Notes: a model not told the origin generated them from the sequence alone. Shown: positions 25,841 to 35,187, counted from the first letter of the stretch. The stretch: 64,000 nt of DNA from Paraburkholderia solisilvae (GCF_902859875.1 NZ_CADIKF010000013.1:62001-126000); one strand, 5' to 3'. Program-made: numbers and translations.

Positions 25841-27571
25841 CTACGGCCGATACACCTTCACCGGCAATCCCTCCAACCGCGCCTTCAACTGCAACGCCAG
25901 CACCCGCGAATAAAAGCGCGCCATGTGGAAGTTGCCACCGTGAAACCACAAGCCCGCTTGCCGCGTCGGTTTCCACATGTTGCGCAACTCGCCTTCCCAA
26001 GGGCCCGGATCGCCGTCGAGCCCCGAACCGTATCCAAACACGCGTCCTATCGACGCCGCGACTTCAGGTGAAACGAGCTTCGCAATATGCTCGTGCATCG
26101 GCCGGTAGCCTGTCGCGTAGACGATATAGTCCGCATCAAGCCGCGAACCGTCGCTCAGTTCGACACTGGAGCGCCCGATACGCGTCGCCTCGACACCGGA
26201 CTTCAGCTTGATGCTGCCGTTCGCGATCAGTTCCGATGCGCCCGTATCGATGTAGAACCCGCCCCCTTTGCGCAGCGCCTTCCCGACCAGGCCCGAGCCG
26301 TCTTCACCGAAGTCGAGCCGGAATCCCGCCGCCTCGAGCCGTTGATAGAACGCGCTGTCCTCCTGTGCGATCTGCTCCATCATCGGCCGGAACACCGCCG
26401 GCATCATCCGCTTCGGCAATGCGGCACGCTGCAGGTCCGCGTGCTCGATGTCGAGTCCTCGAGCCAGGGCCTCTTCCGAATACAGCGAGCTCAGCAGGTC
26501 GAGTACATGCGACTGGCGAATCACGTGAGTCGACGACCGCTGGATCATCGTCACATCGGCGCCATAGCGAAACAGGTCTTCGCAGATATCGTGAGCGGAG
26601 GTGTTCGAACCGAACACGACCACCTTGCGGCCGCGGAAACCTTCTCCGCCCCGATGCGCGCTCGAATGGCATTGCGCGCCCGCGAACGTCCCGGCGCCGG
26701 GTATCGACGGGATAAATGGCTCGCCGTTCAGGCCGGTCGCAAACACGAGGTGCGTCGGCCGCAGCAGCGTTGGCTCGCCGTCATGCACGACACGCACCTG
26801 CCACTGGCCGCTCGCCGCATCGTACTGTGCGCCCGCGCATTCCGCGTTGTGCCAGATATCGAGCTCCATGACCCGCGCATACGTCTCGAGCCAGTCGCCG
26901 ACCTGCTGCCCCGTCGGGAACACCGGCCAGTGATCCGGGTAGTTCAGGTACGGCAGAGGGTTCGTCCACACCGGATCGTGCAAACGCAGCGACGCGTAAC
27001 GCAACCGCCAGTTATCTCCGCTGCGCGCGTGGCGATCGACGATCCGCGCCGGCACGCCGAGCAGTTTGAGCCGCGCCGCAAGCGCCAGGCCGCAATGTCC
27101 GCCGCCGACGATCAGCACGTCAGGTTGCGCCGCCTCGTCGGGCGAAGCGGCGGTCGTCGCTTCATGGCCTGTCAAGCGGCGCTGACGCGTCGGTTCCTCA
27201 AAACCCTTGAGCTCGCGCAGCGCGGTCAGCAGCGTCAGGCAGCGCCCTTGCGCATCGAGACGCACATAGCCGTCGCAACGTCCGAGCGCGGTCTCGAATG
27301 CAATGAAGCCATCGGTTGCATCCGGCTGCGCGGGCTGAGCAACGGCCCAACCGGAAGGCCGGGTCGATGCAAGGGTCGCATCGAGCATCGCGCGAATCGC
27401 ATCGCGCCCTTCCAGCGTGCGGATGTCCCATGTGAACGCGACGAGATCGCGCCAGAAACAGGTATCGCCAAACAGCGCGACGATATCGTCGATGTTGTTC
27501 GAGGCGATCGCACGCGAGAATGCGTCGAGCCACGAAGCGAGCGTCGCGTGCCCGGTGGGTTGCATGGTCAT
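25841..27571 (-). CDS. flavin monooxygenase with N-terminal NTF2/SnoaL-like domain
   Basis: A 576-residue fusion. Residues about 5-140 look like an NTF2/SnoaL-like domain (WLDAFSRAIASNNIDDIVALFGDTCFWRDLVAFTWDIRT). From about 155 a class B flavin monooxygenase follows, with FAD motif VLIVGGGHCGLALAARL, an FMO-type LRLHDPVWTNPLPYL region, NADPH motif VVVFGSNTSAHDICEDL, and C-terminal IVYATGYRP. It is likely to hydroxylate or oxygenate a small molecule. ATGs at 27580 and 27565 are alternative starts; GGAG spacing favours 27571. Substrate is unknown; YUCCA-like and Baeyer-Villiger types are possible. Confidence 0.82.
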   Translation of the reverse strand: MTMQPTGHATLASWLDAFSRAIASNNIDDIVALFGDTCFWRDLVAFTWDIRTLEGRDAIRAMLDATLASTRPSGWAVAQPAQPDATDGFIAFETALGRCDGYVRLDAQGRCLTLLTALRELKGFEEPTRQRRLTGHEATTAASPDEAAQPDVLIVGGGHCGLALAARLKLLGVPARIVDRHARSGDNWRLRYASLRLHDPVWTNPLPYLNYPDHWPVFPTGQQVGDWLETYARVMELDIWHNAECAGAQYDAASGQWQVRVVHDGEPTLLRPTHLVFATGLNGEPFIPSIPGAGTFAGAQCHSSAHRGGEGFRGRKVVVFGSNTSAHDICEDLFRYGADVTMIQRSSTHVIRQSHVLDLLSSLYSEEALARGLDIEHADLQRAALPKRMMPAVFRPMMEQIAQEDSAFYQRLEAAGFRLDFGEDGSGLVGKALRKGGGFYIDTGASELIANGSIKLKSGVEATRIGRSSVELSDGSRLDADYIVYATGYRPMHEHIAKLVSPEVAASIGRVFGYGSGLDGDPGPWEGELRNMWKPTRQAGLWFHGGNFHMARFYSRVLALQLKARLEGLPVKVYRP

Positions 27572-27672
27572 TCGATCCATCTCCGTCTGCGGCTGTCCGC
27601 GTTGGTTGCGCAGATTATCCCGCGGCGCCGTCTTTCGAAAGAGCCCGTGCACTGAACCCCTGTTCCCCAAAA

Positions 27673-27702
27673 CGAAAAAGGCGCGATTTCTCGCGCCTTC
27701 GT
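27673..27702 (-). terminator. terminator of the sulfate assimilation operon
   Basis: AAGGCGCGA / TCGCGCCTT with a TTTC loop (27678-27699), with an A-run on the plus strand giving a U-tract in the minus-strand transcript. It lies about 40 bp after the stop of the last operon gene and before the monooxygenase start. Confidence 0.85.
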
Positions 27703-27735
27703 TTCCTTGTGACCGGTTAATCGGGTCAAGCTGAT

Positions 27736-28530
27736 TCAAGCCACCCTGCGAACGTCGTTTGGATCGCCGCTCGCTTCAGCGTCGGCATCGCCGGCCACGC
27801 CGTCGACCGTGCCAGCCGCGCGCTGCCGCTCGGCAAACGCGTCGCCGATCATCAGCAGGCTCGGCTGCGCCGGGTCCAGCCACGGCTGTGCGTCGCCGGC
27901 CGCAAGCTCTTCGAGCGTCAGCGTCAGCGTGCGCTCGCGCGGCGTGCTGCACGCCTCGACGATCGCCACCGGCGTCACCGGTGCACGCCCCGCGTCGATC
28001 AGCTGTTGCGCGATTTCAGGCGCGCTGTCGCGCCCCATATAGAACACCAGCGAATCGGCATTCACCTGCTCGCGGATCGCTTCGGTATCGGCCGCGCGGC
28101 TGTGCGTGGCGAGCGCGACGCTGCGCGACACACCGCGCAGCGTCAGCGAACGCTGCAGCGACGCGGCGCCCGCGAGTGCCGCCGTAATGCCCGGCACGAT
28201 TTCATATTCGATGCCGGCGGCTTCGAGCGCGCGCATCTCTTCATCGGCGCGGCCGAACAGCATCGGATCGCCGCCTTTCAACCGCACGACGACATCATGC
28301 TCGCGCGCCGCATCGACAATCTGCTTGTTGATAAAGTGCTGCGCGGTCGAGCGCTGACCGCAGCGCTTGCCGACCGCGATCTTGCGCGCACGCGGCGCGT
28401 GTTCGAGCATCTCCGGCTCGATCAGCGCATCGTGCAGCACGACATCGGCGATGCCCAGCAAGCGTGCGCCGCGCACCGTAACGAGGTCCGCCGCGCCAGG
28501 CCCTGCACCGATCAGATACACCTTACCCAT
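27736..28530 (-). CDS. cobA: uroporphyrinogen-III C-methyltransferase (SUMT)
   Basis: A 264-residue SAM-dependent enzyme that methylates uroporphyrinogen III at C2 and C7 to precorrin-2, the branch point to siroheme and B12. The N-terminal GAGPGAADLVTVRGARLL, VVVRLKGGDPMLFGRADEE and VPGITAALAGAASLQRSLTLRG are the family signatures. It lacks the CysG dehydrogenase/chelatase half. A variable acidic C-terminal tail (about residues 240-264) is unusual. As last gene of the cys operon it presumably supplies siroheme for CysI; the chelatase step must come from elsewhere. Confidence 0.9.
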   Translation of the reverse strand: MGKVYLIGAGPGAADLVTVRGARLLGIADVVLHDALIEPEMLEHAPRARKIAVGKRCGQRSTAQHFINKQIVDAAREHDVVVRLKGGDPMLFGRADEEMRALEAAGIEYEIVPGITAALAGAASLQRSLTLRGVSRSVALATHSRAADTEAIREQVNADSLVFYMGRDSAPEIAQQLIDAGRAPVTPVAIVEACSTPRERTLTLTLEELAAGDAQPWLDPAQPSLLMIGDAFAERQRAAGTVDGVAGDADAEASGDPNDVRRVA

Positions 28531-28614
28531 TTGCTCCCGCTCCGTTGATTCGACTCATGTGAAATCGCTTGTGCACACCGGCTCGCGCGCTTTCACTGCG
28601 CCGACGCGAGCCTC

Positions 28615-29928
28615 TCAGGCAGAAAACGCACGAATCATGCCCGCGGCAACCGTGTGATGCGTCGCCTCGTCGATCAGCACAAATGCGCCGGTGCCCGGGT
28701 GCGTATCATACTCGTCGCAGACAAGCGGCTTTTGCAGCGTCAGCGACACGCGGCCGATATCGTTCATCGTCAGCTCGTGACGGTCGATCGCGTGCGACAG
28801 CGTATGCACGTCGAGCACCTGCTGGATCGCGCCGACGCGCGCGAACACCGTATTGGCGGTCTGCTTCAGCAAATATTTGCGCTGCGTCGACAGCGGCGCG
28901 TCGTCGAACCAGCACAGGTCCGCTTCGAGCTTCTTCGCCGGCTGCGGCGCGTCGCCCGCGAGCACGAACGTATCGCCGCGCGACACGTCGACATCCTGCT
29001 CGAGACGGATCGTCACGGTTTGCCCGGCGAACGCGCGGTCCACTTGCGCGGTGCCGCCCGGCACCGGCGCGATAATCTCTGCGACCGTCGCTTCACGATT
29101 GGCCGGCAGCACGACGATCGTGTCGCCGACCTTCACCTCGCCCGATTCGACACGGCCCATATAGCCGCGGAAATCGTCGGCCTGGCTGCCGTCCTGGCGC
29201 GCGACCCACTGCACCGGAAAGCGCAGCGCCGCATTGCTGGCAATTTCAACCGGCAGCGCTTCGAGCACATCGAGCAGCGGCTCGCCCGCGTACCACGGCA
29301 TGCGCTCGCTCGCCGTCACAATGTTGTCGCCCTTCAACGCCGAGACCGGCACGAAACGCACATTGGCGAGACCGAGCTGGCGCGCAAGTTCGACATACGC
29401 GTCACGAATCTCGTTGAAGCGCGTTTCGCTGAAGTCGACCAGGTCCATCTTGTTGATCGCGACGATCACATGCTGCAAACCGAGCAGCTTGACGATCGCG
29501 CTATGACGCTTGGTTTGCGGCAGCAATTGCGCGGCGCCGTCGACGAACGTCACGCGCGTCGCGTCGACCAGAATGATCGCCGCATGCGCGGTCGATGCGC
29601 CGGTCACCATATTGCGCGTGTACTGCTCGTGCCCCGGCGTATCGGCGATGATGAACTTGCGCTTCGCGGTCGCGAAGTAACGGTACGCAACGTCAATCGT
29701 AATGCCCTGCTCGCGCTCGGCTTCGAGCCCGTCGGTCAGCAGCGACAGATCGATTTCGTCGCCGACCGTGCGCTTGTTCTTCGCGCGCGACAGCGCCGAC
29801 AACTGATCGGACAGCACCGCCTTGCTGTCGTACAGCAGGCGGCCGATCAACGTGCTCTTGCCGTCGTCGACGCTGCCGGCCGTGATGAAACGCAGCACGC
29901 CGAGGTCTTGCGGTTGATGAATGCTCAT
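28615..29928 (-). CDS. cysN: sulfate adenylyltransferase subunit 1 (GTPase)
   Basis: A 437-residue GTPase subunit of ATP sulfurylase; GTP hydrolysis drives APS formation from sulfate and ATP with CysD. GTPase motifs are GSVDDGKSTLIGRLL (P-loop), DTPGHEQYTRN and NKMDLV. Two beta-barrel domains follow, as in EF-Tu. Length shows there is no C-terminal APS kinase (CysC) domain, consistent with the APS-type reductase in this operon. It follows cysD with a 21-bp gap. Confidence 0.95.
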   Translation of the reverse strand: MSIHQPQDLGVLRFITAGSVDDGKSTLIGRLLYDSKAVLSDQLSALSRAKNKRTVGDEIDLSLLTDGLEAEREQGITIDVAYRYFATAKRKFIIADTPGHEQYTRNMVTGASTAHAAIILVDATRVTFVDGAAQLLPQTKRHSAIVKLLGLQHVIVAINKMDLVDFSETRFNEIRDAYVELARQLGLANVRFVPVSALKGDNIVTASERMPWYAGEPLLDVLEALPVEIASNAALRFPVQWVARQDGSQADDFRGYMGRVESGEVKVGDTIVVLPANREATVAEIIAPVPGGTAQVDRAFAGQTVTIRLEQDVDVSRGDTFVLAGDAPQPAKKLEADLCWFDDAPLSTQRKYLLKQTANTVFARVGAIQQVLDVHTLSHAIDRHELTMNDIGRVSLTLQKPLVCDEYDTHPGTGAFVLIDEATHHTVAAGMIRAFSA

Positions 29929-29949
29929 GACTGTCTTACCTCGTGTGCT

Positions 29950-30912
29950 TCAGAAATAACCTTGCTTCTTGCGCTGTTCCATCGCGGCCTCGGAGGTCTG
30001 ATCGTCCATCCGCGTCGCACCGCGTTCGGTGATCTCGGTCACCGCCGTTTCAGCGATGATCTTCTCCAGCGTATCCGCATCGCTTGCGACCGGGCACGTG
30101 CAGCTGATGTCGCCGACGGTACGGAAGCGCACCAGCGCCTGTTCGCTTGTCTCGCCGTCACGCATCGGCGTGAGCGGCGTGACCGGCACCAGCAGGCCGT
30201 TGCGGCGCACGATTTCGCGGTAGTGCGCGTAATAGATCGACGGCAGTTCGAGCTGCTCGCGCGCGATGTATTGCCACACGTCGAGCTCGGTCCAGTTCGA
30301 AATCGGGAACACGCGCAGATGCTCGCCCTGATGCAGGCGTGCGTTGAACAGGCTCCACAGTTCCGGGCGCTGCGCCTTCGGATCCCACTGGCCGAATTCG
30401 TCGCGGAACGAGAAGATCCGCTCTTTCGCGCGCGCCTTTTCTTCGTCGCGGCGCGCGCCGCCGATCATCGCGGTGTAGCCGTACTGCTCGATCGTTTCAA
30501 GCAGCGTCACCGCCTGCACGGCGTTGCGCGAATCGGTCTCGCGACGCAGCCGCACGGTGCCGCGCTTGATCGAATCCTCGACATGGCCGACCACCAGCTC
30601 CGCGCCGATTTCCTTCGCACGGCGATCGCGGAAGTCGATCACTTCCTCGTAGTTGTGACCGGTGTCGATATGCACAAGCGGAAACGGCAGCACGGTCTTG
30701 CGGTTCGCGCCGAGGCCAAACGCCTTCAGCGCGAGATGCAACACCACCACCGAGTCCTTGCCGCCCGAGAACAGCAGCGCGGGCTTGCTGCATTCGGCCA
30801 CGAGTTCGCGCAGGATATGGATCGACTCGGCCTCGAGCCAGTCGAGGTGGTCCATCCGGTTGCCCTTGTTCGGAAGCGGTGCGGTCACAGTCGGTTCGAG
30901 CGTCGTGCTCAT
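29950..30912 (-). CDS. cysD: sulfate adenylyltransferase subunit 2
   Basis: A 320-residue catalytic subunit of ATP sulfurylase that makes APS. The PP-loop ATP-binding motif LLFSGGKDSVVVLHLALKAF lies near residues 50-70. IDTGHNYEEVIDFRD, the arginine-rich RRDEEKARAKERIFS and the C-terminal RMDDQTSEAAMEQRKKQGYF are all standard. The start MSTTLEP has AAGGAC about 9 bp upstream; an upstream in-frame ATG would add MNQRRTRT. It works as a heterodimer with the adjacent CysN. Confidence 0.95.
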   Translation of the reverse strand: MSTTLEPTVTAPLPNKGNRMDHLDWLEAESIHILRELVAECSKPALLFSGGKDSVVVLHLALKAFGLGANRKTVLPFPLVHIDTGHNYEEVIDFRDRRAKEIGAELVVGHVEDSIKRGTVRLRRETDSRNAVQAVTLLETIEQYGYTAMIGGARRDEEKARAKERIFSFRDEFGQWDPKAQRPELWSLFNARLHQGEHLRVFPISNWTELDVWQYIAREQLELPSIYYAHYREIVRRNGLLVPVTPLTPMRDGETSEQALVRFRTVGDISCTCPVASDADTLEKIIAETAVTEITERGATRMDDQTSEAAMEQRKKQGYF

Positions 30913-31004
30913 AGTTCGGGTCCTTCGTTGATTCATCTGGCGAGCGGCGCGGCCAGCTCGCGATATCGATAAGACAGGGCGGCGATCGGCGCGGCTGGCG
31001 GCGG

Positions 31005-31745
31005 TCACGCGGATGCGTTTTCGGTGCTCACCGCGATCGGAATGGTCGTGATGTGCAGCCCGCATTCCTTAGTATCGCGCGATTCCCACCACCAGCGCCC
31101 GGCCCGGCTATCTTCGCCCGGCCGGACGGCCCGCGTACAGGGTTCGCAGCCGATGCTCGGGTAGCCGCGCGCATGCAGTGGATTGACCGGCACGTCGAAC
31201 GCGCCGAGGTAGGCCCAGACGTCGGCTTCCGTCCAGTCGGCCAGTGGGTTGAACTTGGCCACGTTGCGGGCGGCGTCGTGCTCTTCCTCGTGCAGTTCCG
31301 CGCGCGTCACCGACTGCTCGCGGCGCTGGCCCGTCACCCATGCGCTCACGCCCGCGAGCGCGCGGTTCAGCGGCTCGACCTTGCGGATTTCGCAGCAGCG
31401 CTTGCGCAGGTCGATGCTTTCGTAAAACGCGTTCAGGCCGTGCGCATTCACATACTCGTCGACGGCGGCTGCCTGCGGGTGGTACTGCTCAATCTCATAG
31501 CCGTAGCGCTCGCGCACGCGATCGAACATGCCGAGCGTTTCCGCATGCAGGCGGCCCGTATTCAGCGAGAAGATGCCGATCTTCACGCCGCGCGACAGGA
31601 TGGCGTGTGTGAGCAACATGTCTTCCGCGGCGAGGCTACTCGCAAACTTCACGTTCGCGTGGCGCGCCGCGATCGAATCGAGCAGCGCATCGAGCCGCTC
31701 GATCTTCGCGGCCAGTTCCGGCGCCACGTTGTGCACGTCGCTCAT
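31005..31745 (-). CDS. cysH: APS-type adenylylsulfate reductase
   Basis: A 246-residue reductase that converts APS to sulfite. SSLAAEDMLLTH and LNTGRLHAETLGMFD are in the N-terminal nucleotide-binding fold. The paired cysteines in RKRCCEIRKVEPL and the CEPC motif indicate a [4Fe-4S] cluster, which marks the APS-using rather than PAPS-using group. The C-terminal KECGLH holds the catalytic cysteine. No cysC or CysN-fused kinase is present, which agrees. Its start overlaps the end of the DUF934 gene by 4 bp. Confidence 0.94.
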   Translation of the reverse strand: MSDVHNVAPELAAKIERLDALLDSIAARHANVKFASSLAAEDMLLTHAILSRGVKIGIFSLNTGRLHAETLGMFDRVRERYGYEIEQYHPQAAAVDEYVNAHGLNAFYESIDLRKRCCEIRKVEPLNRALAGVSAWVTGQRREQSVTRAELHEEEHDAARNVAKFNPLADWTEADVWAYLGAFDVPVNPLHARGYPSIGCEPCTRAVRPGEDSRAGRWWWESRDTKECGLHITTIPIAVSTENASA

Positions 31746-32284
31746 GCCGAAACCTTTTGCGCTGCGACGGCTTCACGACGGCGGAACAGCGGCTGCGGCT
31801 CGTCGAATGCGCCCTGGTACTGCACCGTGAACTCGGTAAACGCCTTCAATGCGTCGTGGATGTCTTTGTCCGCACGAAGCGCATACGCGTTGAAGCCGCA
31901 GCGCTCGTAAAAGCGCAACTGGTCGCGCAGCACGTCGCCGATCGCACGAATCTCACCCTTGTAGCCATAACGCTCGCGCAACAGGCGCGCAATGCTGTAG
32001 CCGCGGCCGTCGCGAAACACCGGGAAATCGACCGCGATCAGCGCGACCTTGTCGAAATCGCCGACGATATCCGCCGGTTCGCTGTCGGCTGCAAGCCACA
32101 CGCCGACGTTGGCCGCACCATGCGCAGCCGTCAACGCGTCGCGCGATGCCTGCCACAGCGCGAGCGGCACGATCACTTTGCCGGCCGGCAATGCGTCCAC
32201 CGCGGGCAGCGCGCCGTCTTCCGCCGCGCGCACGACCGTCCAGTCATCGTTGACGATCGCGCGGTCCTTGATAATCGAAGCCAT
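31742..32284 (-). CDS. DUF934 family protein of the cys operon
   Basis: A 180-residue protein of the DUF934 family, found almost only between sulfite reductase and APS reductase genes in proteobacteria. It shows VDFPVFRDGRGYSIARLLRERYGYKGEIRAIGDVLRDQLRFYERCGFNAYAL, the conserved core. There is no known cofactor motif. A role in sulfite reduction, for example as an accessory or electron-transfer partner, is suggested by context only. It sits 45 bp downstream of cysI and overlaps cysH. Confidence 0.88.
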   Translation of the reverse strand: MASIIKDRAIVNDDWTVVRAAEDGALPAVDALPAGKVIVPLALWQASRDALTAAHGAANVGVWLAADSEPADIVGDFDKVALIAVDFPVFRDGRGYSIARLLRERYGYKGEIRAIGDVLRDQLRFYERCGFNAYALRADKDIHDALKAFTEFTVQYQGAFDEPQPLFRRREAVAAQKVSA

Positions 32285-32329
32285 CTGCAGAATTCCTTGT
32301 CTGGCAAACCGTGGGCAACTAAGCCGGTT

Positions 32330-34009
32330 TTACGCGTGAGCGGGTTGGCGCGAGGCGTACACGCGCTCCTTGAACGGTGCGATGCCGATGCGGTTGTACG
32401 TGTCGATAAAGCGCTCACCGTCGAGGCGTTGATCGACGAACGTATCGATCACTTTCGCGACCACGTCCGGCATTTCCTCAGCCGAAAACGACGGGCCGAT
32501 CACGCGGCCCAGACGCGCGCCTTCAGCGCCCGAACCCTGCTCGCCGCCGAGCGACACCTGGTACCACTCGGAGCCGTCCTTGTCGACGCCCAACACGCCG
32601 ATATTGCCAATGTGATGGTGCCCGCACGAGTTCATGCAGCCCGAAATATTCAGCGACACTTCGCCGAGGTCGTACACGAAGTCGAGGTCGTCGAAGCGCT
32701 GCTGGATTGCCTGCGCGATCGGAATCGACTTCGCATTCGCGAGCGAGCAGAAATCGCCGCCCGGGCACGCGATGATGTCGGTCAGCAAGCCCAGGTTCGG
32801 CGTTGCGAACCCGTGCGCCTTCGCCTTTTCCCACAGCGCGTACAGGTCGCGCTTCTTCACGTTCGCGAGAATCAGGTTCTGCTCGTGCGACACGCGGATT
32901 TCACCCAGCGAGAATTCGTCGGCAAGATCGGCGACCGCGTCCATCTGCGCGTCGGTCGCATCGCCCGGCGCGACGCCGTGCGGCTTGAGCGACAGCGTCA
33001 CAGCCGCATAGCCCGCCACGCGGTGCGGCCGCACGTTGCGTTCGACCCAGCGCGCGAACCCGCGGCTGTCGAGCAGATGCTTCTCGAAGCTCGGATCGGT
33101 GCCCGGCAGCTTGTCGTACTGCGGCGGCGCGAAGAATTGCGACACGCGGTCCACTTCGGCTTGCGTGAGCGTCGACGGGCCGTCCTTCAGGTGCTGCCAC
33201 TCTTCTTCCACCTGCTGCGCGAACTTCTCCGGCGACAGCGCCTTCACGAGAATCTTGATGCGCGCCTTGTACAGGTTGTCGCGGCGGCCGTAGCGGTTGT
33301 ACACGCGCAGCACGGCTTCGCAATACGTGAGCAGATGCTGCCACGGCAGGTTTTCGCGGATGATCGCGCCGATGATCGGCGTCCGGCCGAGGCCGCCGCC
33401 CGCGAGGATGCTCGCGACCACTTCGCCGTCGGCGTTCTTCGACAGATACACGCCGAGGTCGTGAATCTGCACGGCCGCGCGGTCTTCCTTCGAACCGGAC
33501 ACGGCGATCTTGAACTTGCGCGGCAGCCACGCGAATTCCGGGTGGAACGTCGACCACTGACGCAGAATCTCGGCCCACGGGCGCGGATCGATCGCCTCAT
33601 CGGGCGCGATGCCGGCGAAATGGTCGGCGGTGATATTGCGGATGCAGTTGCCCGACGTCTGGATGCCGTGCATCTGCACGGACGCGAGCTTGCGCAGAAT
33701 TTCCGGCGTTTCCTCGAGCTCGACCCAGTTGAACTGGATGTTCGTACGCGTCGAGAAATGGCCGTATCCGCGATCGTGCTCGCGCGCGATGGTCGCGAGC
33801 ATCCGCATCTGGTCGCTGCGCAGATTGCCGTACGGAATCGCGATCCGATGCATATAGGCATGGCGCTGCATATACAGGCCGTTCTGCAGGCGCAGCGGAC
33901 GAAACTCTTCTTCGCTCAATTCGCCCGACAGCCGGCGGCGAACCTGGTCGGCGTACTGCGCGACGCGTTCGTCAACGATGGTCTGGTCGTACTGATCGTA
34001 TTGATACAT
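32330..34009 (-). CDS. cysI: ferredoxin-type nitrite/sulfite reductase
   Basis: A 559-residue siroheme and [4Fe-4S] hemoprotein that reduces sulfite to sulfide by six electrons. Cluster ligands are in ACPGGDFCSLANA (C-x5-C) and NISGCMNSCGHHHIG (C-x3-C), the second also holding the siroheme ligand cysteine. HFSTRTNIQFNW and TSGNCIRNITADHFAG lie in the N-terminal half. No flavoprotein subunit (CysJ) gene is nearby, so a ferredoxin or other donor is likely. It is the first gene of the operon, divergent from cysB. Confidence 0.93.
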   Translation of the reverse strand: MYQYDQYDQTIVDERVAQYADQVRRRLSGELSEEEFRPLRLQNGLYMQRHAYMHRIAIPYGNLRSDQMRMLATIAREHDRGYGHFSTRTNIQFNWVELEETPEILRKLASVQMHGIQTSGNCIRNITADHFAGIAPDEAIDPRPWAEILRQWSTFHPEFAWLPRKFKIAVSGSKEDRAAVQIHDLGVYLSKNADGEVVASILAGGGLGRTPIIGAIIRENLPWQHLLTYCEAVLRVYNRYGRRDNLYKARIKILVKALSPEKFAQQVEEEWQHLKDGPSTLTQAEVDRVSQFFAPPQYDKLPGTDPSFEKHLLDSRGFARWVERNVRPHRVAGYAAVTLSLKPHGVAPGDATDAQMDAVADLADEFSLGEIRVSHEQNLILANVKKRDLYALWEKAKAHGFATPNLGLLTDIIACPGGDFCSLANAKSIPIAQAIQQRFDDLDFVYDLGEVSLNISGCMNSCGHHHIGNIGVLGVDKDGSEWYQVSLGGEQGSGAEGARLGRVIGPSFSAEEMPDVVAKVIDTFVDQRLDGERFIDTYNRIGIAPFKERVYASRQPAHA

Positions 34010-34245
34010 TCGGGGACCCCAATTTTCGTTTGTCTCAACCCACGCAGCGTTCCGGTTACGCTACGCGATGGAGATCACTGATCGTTCCATTAGAGAAGCA
34101 AGTCAGATGCACGACGTTAGACCCGCTTGTGATTTGCTAATGACGAAAAGAGATATCCATATTGGAAAAGTTGGAGAAATCGTAATAAACTCGCCTTATA
34201 TTTCAAACGACTAAAAAATTCTGTTGATATGCCGCGAGGTTATAA
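34010..34245. promoter_or_regulatory. divergent cysI-cysB control region
   Basis: A 236-bp A+T-rich region holding the promoters of the cys operon (minus) and of cysB (plus). A symmetric ATAA-N7-TTAT element at 34185-34199 (T-N11-A core) is a candidate LysR-type operator for CysB. Other A+T-rich half-sites lie on both sides. Exact start sites could not be assigned. Confidence 0.5.
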
Positions 34246-35187
34246 ATGAACCTGCACCAATTCCGTTTCGTCCGGGAAGCCGTGCGACAGAACTTCAACC
34301 TGACCGAGGCGGCCAAGGCGCTGTATACGAGCCAGCCGGGCGTCTCGAAGGCCATCATCGAGCTGGAGGACGAGCTCGGCGTGGAGATCTTCACGCGGCA
34401 CGGCAAGCGCGTGCGCTCGATGACCGAGCCCGGGCACATCATTCTTGCGTCGATCGAGCGGATCTTGCAGGAAGTCGAGAGCCTGAAGCGGATCGGCAAG
34501 GATTACGCCGCGCAGGATCAGGGCAATCTGGTGATCGCCGCGACGCACACGCAGGCGCGCTACTCGCTGCCCGCGGCGATCGCCGAATTCAAGAAACGCT
34601 ACCCGAAAGTGCACCTTTCAATTTTGCAAGGCAGCCCGAGCCAGGTCGCGGAAATGGTGATCCACGACCAGGCGGACCTCGCGATTGCCACCGAAGGCCT
34701 CTCAAATTACAAAGAGCTGGTCACACTGCCATGCTTCACGTGGCACCACGTGGCGGTGATGCACGACGACCACCCGTTGCTCGAGCGCAAGCTGCTGTCG
34801 CTCGATGACCTGTCGCAATACCCGCTGATCACCTACGAAAACGCATTTGCCGGCCGCACGAAGATCAACGACGCGTTCCGGCTGCGCGGCCTGCACCCGG
34901 ACATCGTGCTCGAGGCGATCGACGCGGACGTGATCAAGACTTACGTCGAACTGGGGCTGGGGGTCGGCATCATGGCGGATATCGCGTTCAACCCGGAACG
35001 CGACCGCCATTTGCGCGCAATGCCGGTCGGGCATCTGTTCGGCAGCAATGTGACGCGCGTCGGGCTCAAGCAAGGGGCTTACTTGCGCGGTTATGTCTAC
35101 ACATTGGTCGAGCTGCTGTCGCCGAGCATGAACCGCAAGCTGATCGAACAGGCGTTGAAGGGCGAAAGCGAATCGTACGAGCTTTGA
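34246..35187 (+). CDS. cysB: LysR-type regulator CysB
   Basis: A 313-residue LysR-family regulator of sulfur assimilation. The HTH region is MNLHQFRFVREAVRQNFNLTEAAKALYTSQPGVSKAIIELEDELG. TRHGKRVRSMTEPG and IAATHTQARYSLPAAIAEFKKRYP are characteristic of the CysB/Cbl group, whose effectors are O-acetyl-serine/N-acetylserine or APS. It stands divergent from cysI, the normal place for the regulator of this operon. Cbl is the close alternative; operon context makes CysB the better name. Confidence 0.92.
   Translation: MNLHQFRFVREAVRQNFNLTEAAKALYTSQPGVSKAIIELEDELGVEIFTRHGKRVRSMTEPGHIILASIERILQEVESLKRIGKDYAAQDQGNLVIAATHTQARYSLPAAIAEFKKRYPKVHLSILQGSPSQVAEMVIHDQADLAIATEGLSNYKELVTLPCFTWHHVAVMHDDHPLLERKLLSLDDLSQYPLITYENAFAGRTKINDAFRLRGLHPDIVLEAIDADVIKTYVELGLGVGIMADIAFNPERDRHLRAMPVGHLFGSNVTRVGLKQGAYLRGYVYTLVELLSPSMNRKLIEQALKGESESYEL

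Noticed and set aside
28654..30972. 772-codon plus-strand frame across cysN and cysD
   Set aside because: Antisense shadow of two well-supported genes; no family pattern or ribosome site.
31757..34081. 774-codon plus-strand frame across the cysH-DUF934-cysI region
   Set aside because: Same reason: antisense to catalytic genes with intact motifs.
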